From Planctomycetaceae bacterium (GTDB lineage: Bacteria; Planctomycetota; Planctomycetia; Pirellulales; Pirellulaceae), in assembly GCA_012965455.1 (NCBI GenBank), contig DTSG01000263.1, forward strand, positions 1 through 11,786: 11,786 bases of DNA, written 5' to 3'. The translations under genes were made by a program, and so were the position numbers. Positions within the stretch are counted from its first letter, which is position 1, and each line of letters begins with the position of its first letter. Positions 7,419-11,786 of this stretch are shown piece after piece. The notes below the pieces were generated by a model that ran no database searches, was not told where the DNA came from, and saw only the letters and a program-made list of their open reading frames with translations.

Positions 7419-8014
7419 CTTCAATAATCCAAGTCACAGATTTGCAGTTGATACGCGGAAACAAGCCTATCTGCCAAGTCCCAGCACTCGAAATTCAACC
7501 CCACCACAAGTTTGGTATCGTCGGTACCAATGGCAGCGGCAAAACGACCTTGCTCAGAATTATTGCCGGCTTGGAGCACGATTTCAAAGGAACGTTGCAT
7601 TGCTCACTGCCCCAGAATCAAATCGGCTTCGTACATCAACATCCCTACTTGTTTAAAGGGACCGTCAATGACAATGTACTCTACGGAATCCGTTCGATGG
7701 CAACCGGCGATCGAGATACACTCGTTCAACAAATGCTTGAGAGTTTTAAAATCCAACACCTAACTAACCGCTCGTGTCAGCAACTTTCCGGTGGCGAACA
7801 ACGCCGAGTAGCGTTAGCACGATCTCTCATACGCCAGCCCAAGTTACTATTACTCGACGAACCGTTTGCCGACCTCGACGACGAAGGGATCGAAACAACG
7901 TGCAACATCCTCGGCAATCTCACACAGACAACAATTCTTATTTCCTCACCCACGACCATACATTCTGCCCTGGCCATCGATGGGGAACTCGTCTTGGACT
8001 CAATTGCCTTTTAA
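7415..8014 (+). CDS. tupC: Tungstate ABC transporter ATPase TupC, switch (H-loop) histidine replaced
   Basis: A 199-residue nucleotide-binding subunit that would power TupB. Walker A is GTNGSGKTT (37-45), the Q-loop glutamine is Q75 (HQHPYLF), the signature motif is LSGGEQ (124-129), and Walker B with the catalytic glutamate is LLLLDEP (144-150, E149), followed by the D-loop ADLDD. Where ABC ATPases normally have hydrophobics plus T/S-H-D, this frame reads ILISSPTTIHSALAI (174-188), so Ser178 stands where the histidine belongs. A shifted frame over 7945-7956 reads Leu-Thr-His-Asp, and the normal family ending (SALAIDGELVLD) resumes in the original frame. This suggests two compensating indels, real or from sequencing. 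The usual aromatic A-loop residue is also not evident in LIRGNKP (12-18). Start ATG overlaps the tupB stop and has a good Shine-Dalgarno. If the sequence is right, the ATPase may be slow or inactive; H183 might partly substitute, which is speculative. Confidence 0.92.
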   Translation: MTSIIQVTDLQLIRGNKPICQVPALEIQPHHKFGIVGTNGSGKTTLLRIIAGLEHDFKGTLHCSLPQNQIGFVHQHPYLFKGTVNDNVLYGIRSMATGDRDTLVQQMLESFKIQHLTNRSCQQLSGGEQRRVALARSLIRQPKLLLLDEPFADLDDEGIETTCNILGNLTQTTILISSPTTIHSALAIDGELVLDSIAF

Positions 8015-8037
8015 TAACAACATCCGCTGTTTTGCAA

Positions 8038-8064
8038 TTGTCACCTGGATACATTTGATACAAT
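8038..8064 (+). promoter_or_regulatory. Candidate sigma-70-like extended -10 promoter for the PSCyt gene
   Basis: TTGTCA (8038-8043) and TACAAT (8059-8064) are separated by 15 bases. The -10 is preceded by TG one base away (TGATACAAT, 8056-8064), matching an extended -10, which tolerates a short spacer. Transcription would start near 8071, giving a leader of about 27 bases before the ATG at 8098. No strong terminator is seen after tupC, so read-through from the tup operon remains possible. Confidence 0.4.
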
Positions 8065-8068
8065 AGAT

Positions 8069-8087
8069 GGAAAGAGTCCCACTTTCC
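8069..8087 (+). promoter_or_regulatory. Small inverted repeat (hairpin) in the leader of the PSCyt gene
   Basis: GGAAAG (8069-8074) and CTTTCC (8082-8087) are perfect inverted copies around a seven-base loop. The repeat lies just downstream of the candidate promoter and ends ten bases before the ATG. It has no T-run after it, so it is not a standard rho-independent terminator. It covers the only purine-rich stretch that could resemble a ribosome-binding site. Function is unknown and chance is possible. Confidence 0.35.
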
Positions 8088-8097
8088 CTACCACATC

Positions 8098-11000
8098 ATG
8101 AACACCTGCCGACAAAATAATTTGCAAATGTACGCAGGCTTCGTCGGCATATTCTTTGTCCTGTTGTCGTGGGCATCGACAGGCAGCGCGGCGGATCCAA
8201 CAGCACAGCAAATTGAGTTCTTTGAATCACAGATCCGGCCCGTACTGGTGGAACGCTGTTATCGCTGCCATAACAGTTCCAGCACTACTGAAGGAGATTT
8301 AGCGCTGGATTTTCGCGACGGACTCTTACAAGGAGGGTTCTCTGGCCCAGCAGTCGTACCTGGCAAACCGCAGGATAGTTTACTGCTGCAAGCCATCCTG
8401 CACAGCGATGAGCTACGGATGCCCAAAGAGGACCCACGGCTGAACAAAACAACGATTGCTGCCTTTCGTCGTTGGATTGAAATGGGGGCGGCAGACCCGC
8501 GAGACCAGCCACCCAACAAAGAGACTCTGCAGCAACTCACGTCCTGGAGCAGCATTCGTACAACTCGGATGAAGTTGTGGAGCTTCCAACCTCCTAAACC
8601 AGTCGAAATGCCTCCGGCAACCGCTTGGTCCGATAAGCCGATTGATCGCTTGATCCTCCAGCAACTCGCACAACAACATCTACAACCCGCCCCGCCCGCC
8701 GATAAACCGACCATTGCCCGACGTCTCTCTTTTGCACTAACCGGGTTGCCACCCGCACCCTCCCTGCTGCAACAATTCCTCAACGACGAATCCGAGCAGG
8801 CCTATTCTCGCTTAGTAGATCAATTACTTAATTCCTCTCAATATGGCGAGCGTTGGGCGCGGCATTGGATGGATGTATTTCGCTACGCTGAATCACACGG
8901 CAGCGAAGGTGACCCTAGAATTCCACATGCTTATCGGTATCGCAACTACCTGATTCGAGCACTCAATGATGACGTTCCCTACACGCAGATGGTGCGCGAA
9001 CACATTGCCGGTGACCTACTGAGTAATCCCCGTATTAACCCAACACAACAAATCAATGAATCTGCGTTGGCAACAGGGCACTATCGATTTGTTCCTCACG
9101 GTTATGCTCCCGTCGATGCCAAAGTCGAACAAATCTCATTCATCGACAATCAAGTTGATGTCATCAGCAAGGCATTTTTAGGACTTACCGTCTCCTGTGC
9201 TCGCTGTCACAATCACAAATTCGACGCCATCAGCCAACGCGATTACTACCGGTTCTACGGAATACTAGCCAACGCTCGTCCGGCCTTGATCACTGTCGAC
9301 ACACCAACTCGAGCAGACACCAACAAACAACAACTAACTCAGCTCAAACAACGCATCCGCCTTGAACTCGCCCAGCAGTGGACCAAGGTGTTGCAGGATT
9401 CGTCCACGTCACTGATGACACGATGGCAAGAACAAATCAAATTGGCCGGCAAAAAAGACGCCATCGTCGACCAAAACCCGTTGTTTGAATTGGCCACATT
9501 AAACAATCTTTCCGGCGAGCAATTTGCTAATCAATGGAGTCAAATCAAATCAACATGGACGTCTGCTCGTGATAAAAACCGAGCTTTTCAACAACAAGCC
9601 TTGCAACGACGATGGAATCTCAGTTCGGGAGACGATCACAAACAATGGACGCAGTATGGTTCTGGTCTGGCGGGCAGGAGTAGCGGTGGCGACTTTGCTA
9701 TCAACCCAACGGGCGACCAGATCATCGAGAACATTCATGTCGCTGGTCTTTTCACAAACAGCCTGTCGAGTCAACACAATGGGGTCTTGCACTCGCCGGA
9801 ATTCAATGTTGATTTTGATGACATTTGGATTCAGGTTGCCGGACTAAAAAGCATGGGATCGCGCCTCCGCTTTGTTATAGAAAACTACCCACGCGTGATT
9901 GGTTTGTTGTATTTGGAACAAAACCCCAATTCTATCGACCCAACATGGATTAAATTCAACATGCGTTATTTCCATGGCGATAGTATGTATTTGGAACTAG
10001 CAACGGCATACGACCTACCGGTGGAAGCACGCTCCCAACAGCGCAGTTGGTTTGGACTCACCAACGTCGCTTGCCTCAAAGCGGGCCAACTACCACCCGT
10101 TAATTTACCGAATCGGCTTGCTGCCGTAACGGACCAAACGCCGACCAATCCTCAAGAACTGGCAAAGTTGTATCAAGACGAGTTGCGGCGCATCATCGCA
10201 CAATGGCAACGAGGATCCATTTCCGACGAGGAAGCCCGCTTTCTAGGATTCTTCGTCCGCAATCAATTGCTTCCCAATCAACTCTCGCAACTCCCTTCGA
10301 TTGAACTGCTACTCACGCAATATCGCCAGCTGGAAAACACCATCCCTACACCAGTTCGATCGCCAGGCGTTATCGATCGTCACGGCGTCGACCATCCATT
10401 ATGGACGCGCGGTAACCCTAATGACGTCGCTGAGATGGTGCCCCGTGGTTTCCTCGAAGCATTTAGTGACCGTCAATACACAACAACACAAAGTGGGCGA
10501 CTCGAACTCGCCGAGGATCTCTCAAACCCCGACAACCCACTCGTTGGCCGTGTTATCGCCAACCGTATTTGGCACCATTTGTTCGGCCGTGGCATTGTCA
10601 GTACCGTTGATAACTTTGGCCATCTTGGAGCTCGTCCAACCCATCCAGATTTATTGAATTACCTCGTCTCGCTACTGGAGGAAAACAATTGGTCGCAAAA
10701 AAAGCTCATACGTCAAATTGTTATGAGTGCGACGTATCGTCAAGCGAGTCATAATCCAAGCCTCTCTGAAAATCAACAAGCAACAGCTCTAAGCATGCTT
10801 GCTCAATTCCCAATCACGCGACTTGATGGAGAAGCGATTCGGGATGCGATGTTAACAACCGCTGGGTCACTCGACCACACGATGTATCAATCAAGCGTCA
10901 ACGGAACGTCACGCCGTCGTAGCCTTTATGTCCAGGCTCGTCGCAATAGTCCCGACCCGTTTCTTAACATCTTCGACCGCCCGGAACCATTGAGTACTGT

Positions 11001-11786
11001 TGGGGCTCGCGCTAAAACAAACGTTCCCGCGCAATCGCTGACACTGCTGAACAGTACATTCGTAATTAACACCGCCAAACAATTCGCCGCCGATATCGTC
11101 GGCGACACATCGCTCGCAGACAACAACGCCCGCTTTCACGCGATGTATTTACGTGCCTTTTCACGTGCACCTACAGCCATTGAATTAGAACAATGTGCAC
11201 AGTATTTCAAGCAGATGTTGTTAGAACAACGAGAATTAGACGACAAAAAGGACGTACTCACCAAGGCAATTCGCTCGCAAACACAACAAATCACCGACAT
11301 CCTTCATCCCGTACGACAAGTACTACTGAAGCAAAAAGCTGCCGGCAAATTACCGACGGTGGCGATACCAAGCCCCCTGCACCACTGGGATTTTGAAGAA
11401 TCGCTAGAAGATCAGATCGGCGACTTGCACGCCACTGCCTCAAATAACGCTCATATCCAAAATGGCGCATTGATTCTCAACGATGCGACAGCTTATGCAA
11501 TTACCAAACCAATCTCAAAAAACATCAAGGAAAAAACACTGGCTGCCGTCGTACAGCTAAACACATTAAACCAAAAGGCTGGTGGTGTGATTACAATCCA
11601 AACCAACAATGGAATTTATTTTGATTCAATCGTTTATGCCGAAAAAGACTCTCAACAGTGGTTAGCCGGTAGTAACAATTTTTCCCGCACACAAGGCGTT
11701 AATGGTCCGCCGGAAACGGCGGTCGTCAAAACTCCCGTTCATATTGCCATCACTTATGCAACAGATGGGACGATCCAGATTTTTCG
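8098..11786 (+). CDS. Large secreted planctomycete PSCyt1-PSCyt2-PSD1 protein with LamG-like domain, 3' end outside the window
   Basis: An open frame of 1229 complete codons runs to the right edge without a stop. A signal peptide spans about residues 1-35 (cleavage likely after TGSA); M11 is an alternative start, as neither has a clear Shine-Dalgarno. PSCyt1 (PF07635-type) covers about 39-140: IRPVLVERCYRCHNS with C54, C57 and H58, then GGFSGPAVVPGKPQDSLL and the RMPKED methionine. PSCyt2/DUF1549 covers about 180-400: DKPIDRLILQQL, ARRLSFALTGLPP, RWARHWMDVFRYAES and a second haem-type motif CARCHNHKFDAI (C367, C370, H371). A long middle region (about 405-795) has no domain I can name. PSD1/DUF1553 runs from about 800 to 1040: NPLVGRVIANRIWHHLFGRGIV, RLDGEAIRDAML, SLYVQARRNSPDPFLNIFDRP and PAQSLTLLN. 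From residue 1093 (PLHHWDFEES) a LamG/concanavalin-like beta-sandwich starts. These families are abundant in planctomycetes; a role in periplasmic or surface polymer breakdown is inferred, not shown. Confidence 0.93.
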   Translation, partial: MNTCRQNNLQMYAGFVGIFFVLLSWASTGSAADPTAQQIEFFESQIRPVLVERCYRCHNSSSTTEGDLALDFRDGLLQGGFSGPAVVPGKPQDSLLLQAILHSDELRMPKEDPRLNKTTIAAFRRWIEMGAADPRDQPPNKETLQQLTSWSSIRTTRMKLWSFQPPKPVEMPPATAWSDKPIDRLILQQLAQQHLQPAPPADKPTIARRLSFALTGLPPAPSLLQQFLNDESEQAYSRLVDQLLNSSQYGERWARHWMDVFRYAESHGSEGDPRIPHAYRYRNYLIRALNDDVPYTQMVREHIAGDLLSNPRINPTQQINESALATGHYRFVPHGYAPVDAKVEQISFIDNQVDVISKAFLGLTVSCARCHNHKFDAISQRDYYRFYGILANARPALITVDTPTRADTNKQQLTQLKQRIRLELAQQWTKVLQDSSTSLMTRWQEQIKLAGKKDAIVDQNPLFELATLNNLSGEQFANQWSQIKSTWTSARDKNRAFQQQALQRRWNLSSGDDHKQWTQYGSGLAGRSSGGDFAINPTGDQIIENIHVAGLFTNSLSSQHNGVLHSPEFNVDFDDIWIQVAGLKSMGSRLRFVIENYPRVIGLLYLEQNPNSIDPTWIKFNMRYFHGDSMYLELATAYDLPVEARSQQRSWFGLTNVACLKAGQLPPVNLPNRLAAVTDQTPTNPQELAKLYQDELRRIIAQWQRGSISDEEARFLGFFVRNQLLPNQLSQLPSIELLLTQYRQLENTIPTPVRSPGVIDRHGVDHPLWTRGNPNDVAEMVPRGFLEAFSDRQYTTTQSGRLELAEDLSNPDNPLVGRVIANRIWHHLFGRGIVSTVDNFGHLGARPTHPDLLNYLVSLLEENNWSQKKLIRQIVMSATYRQASHNPSLSENQQATALSMLAQFPITRLDGEAIRDAMLTTAGSLDHTMYQSSVNGTSRRRSLYVQARRNSPDPFLNIFDRPEPLSTVGARAKTNVPAQSLTLLNSTFVINTAKQFAADIVGDTSLADNNARFHAMYLRAFSRAPTAIELEQCAQYFKQMLLEQRELDDKKDVLTKAIRSQTQQITDILHPVRQVLLKQKAAGKLPTVAIPSPLHHWDFEESLEDQIGDLHATASNNAHIQNGALILNDATAYAITKPISKNIKEKTLAAVVQLNTLNQKAGGVITIQTNNGIYFDSIVYAEKDSQQWLAGSNNFSRTQGVNGPPETAVVKTPVHIAITYATDGTIQIF

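Noticed and set aside
8015..8037. Rho-independent terminator after tupC
   Set aside because: No GC-rich stem followed by a T-run is present; the repeat at 8069-8087 lacks a T-run and lies downstream of a candidate promoter.
7774..8058. Plus-strand 94-residue frame overlapping the end of tupC, which contains the Leu-Thr-His-Asp block
   Set aside because: As a separate gene it is not credible: it has no ribosome-binding site and its sequence before and after the THD block is unlike any ABC ATPase. It matters only as the shifted frame discussed for tupC.
8259..8783. 174-residue minus-strand open frame, and shorter ones in the same place
   Set aside because: It lies wholly inside the PSCyt1/PSCyt2 coding region, is Cys/Ser/Arg-rich and low in recognisable motifs, and is best explained as an antisense shadow of the large plus-strand gene.
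1..11786. CRISPR array, transposon ends, tRNA/rRNA genes, toxin-antitoxin or phage-defence system
   Set aside because: No regularly spaced repeats, long terminal inverted repeats, cloverleaf, transposase or nuclease motifs were found by reading both strands; all long frames are assigned to other functions.

Overview
The window looks like chromosome of a planctomycete, most likely a Pirellulales-type and probably marine or aquatic lineage. The reasons are two large haem proteins of families expanded in the Planctomycetes-Verrucomicrobia-Chlamydiae (PVC) group, an exported formylglycine-type sulfatase beside one of them, roughly balanced base composition, and several genes lacking a clear Shine-Dalgarno sequence. 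The lineage is an inference from gene content. No rRNA, tRNA, insertion sequence, integrase, CRISPR array or phage gene was seen.

Left part (1-5621, minus strand). Reading leftward there are three genes: a bleomycin-hydrolase/aminopeptidase C-type cysteine peptidase (4239-5621), a 1041-residue secreted protein with a beta-propeller, a HEAT-like helical region and a C-terminal cytochrome c (1062-4187), and a secreted sulfatase cut by the left edge (1-1031). The gaps are 51 and 30 bases, so at least the haem protein and the sulfatase are probably co-transcribed. Both look like envelope enzymes for oxidising and desulfating organic matter, probably polysaccharide. The peptidase is cytoplasmic and may only be a neighbour.

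Centre (5622-8014). A 165-base divergent intergenic region with several short palindromes leads into a three-gene plus-strand operon: tupA (substrate-binding lipoprotein), tupB (permease) and tupC (ATPase), forming a TupABC-type tungstate ABC importer. tupB and tupC overlap by four bases (ATGA). The ATPase has intact Walker A, signature and Walker B motifs, but the H-loop histidine is absent from its reading frame. The missing Leu-Thr-His-Asp block is encoded at exactly that place in another frame, and the normal frame resumes within a few codons. This is the most unusual signal in the window: either a compensated double frameshift or a pair of sequence errors.

Right part (8015-11786). After an 83-base spacer with a plausible extended -10 promoter and a small hairpin, a very large plus-strand gene runs off the right edge (at least 1229 residues). 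Its order is signal peptide, PSCyt1 cytochrome-like domain (CxxCH), PSCyt2/DUF1549 (second CxxCH), PSD1/DUF1553, then the start of a LamG-like beta-sandwich. It is typical of planctomycete secreted degradation machinery.

Apart from the tupC anomaly this is a fairly ordinary planctomycete region. I do not see a clearly new multi-gene system.
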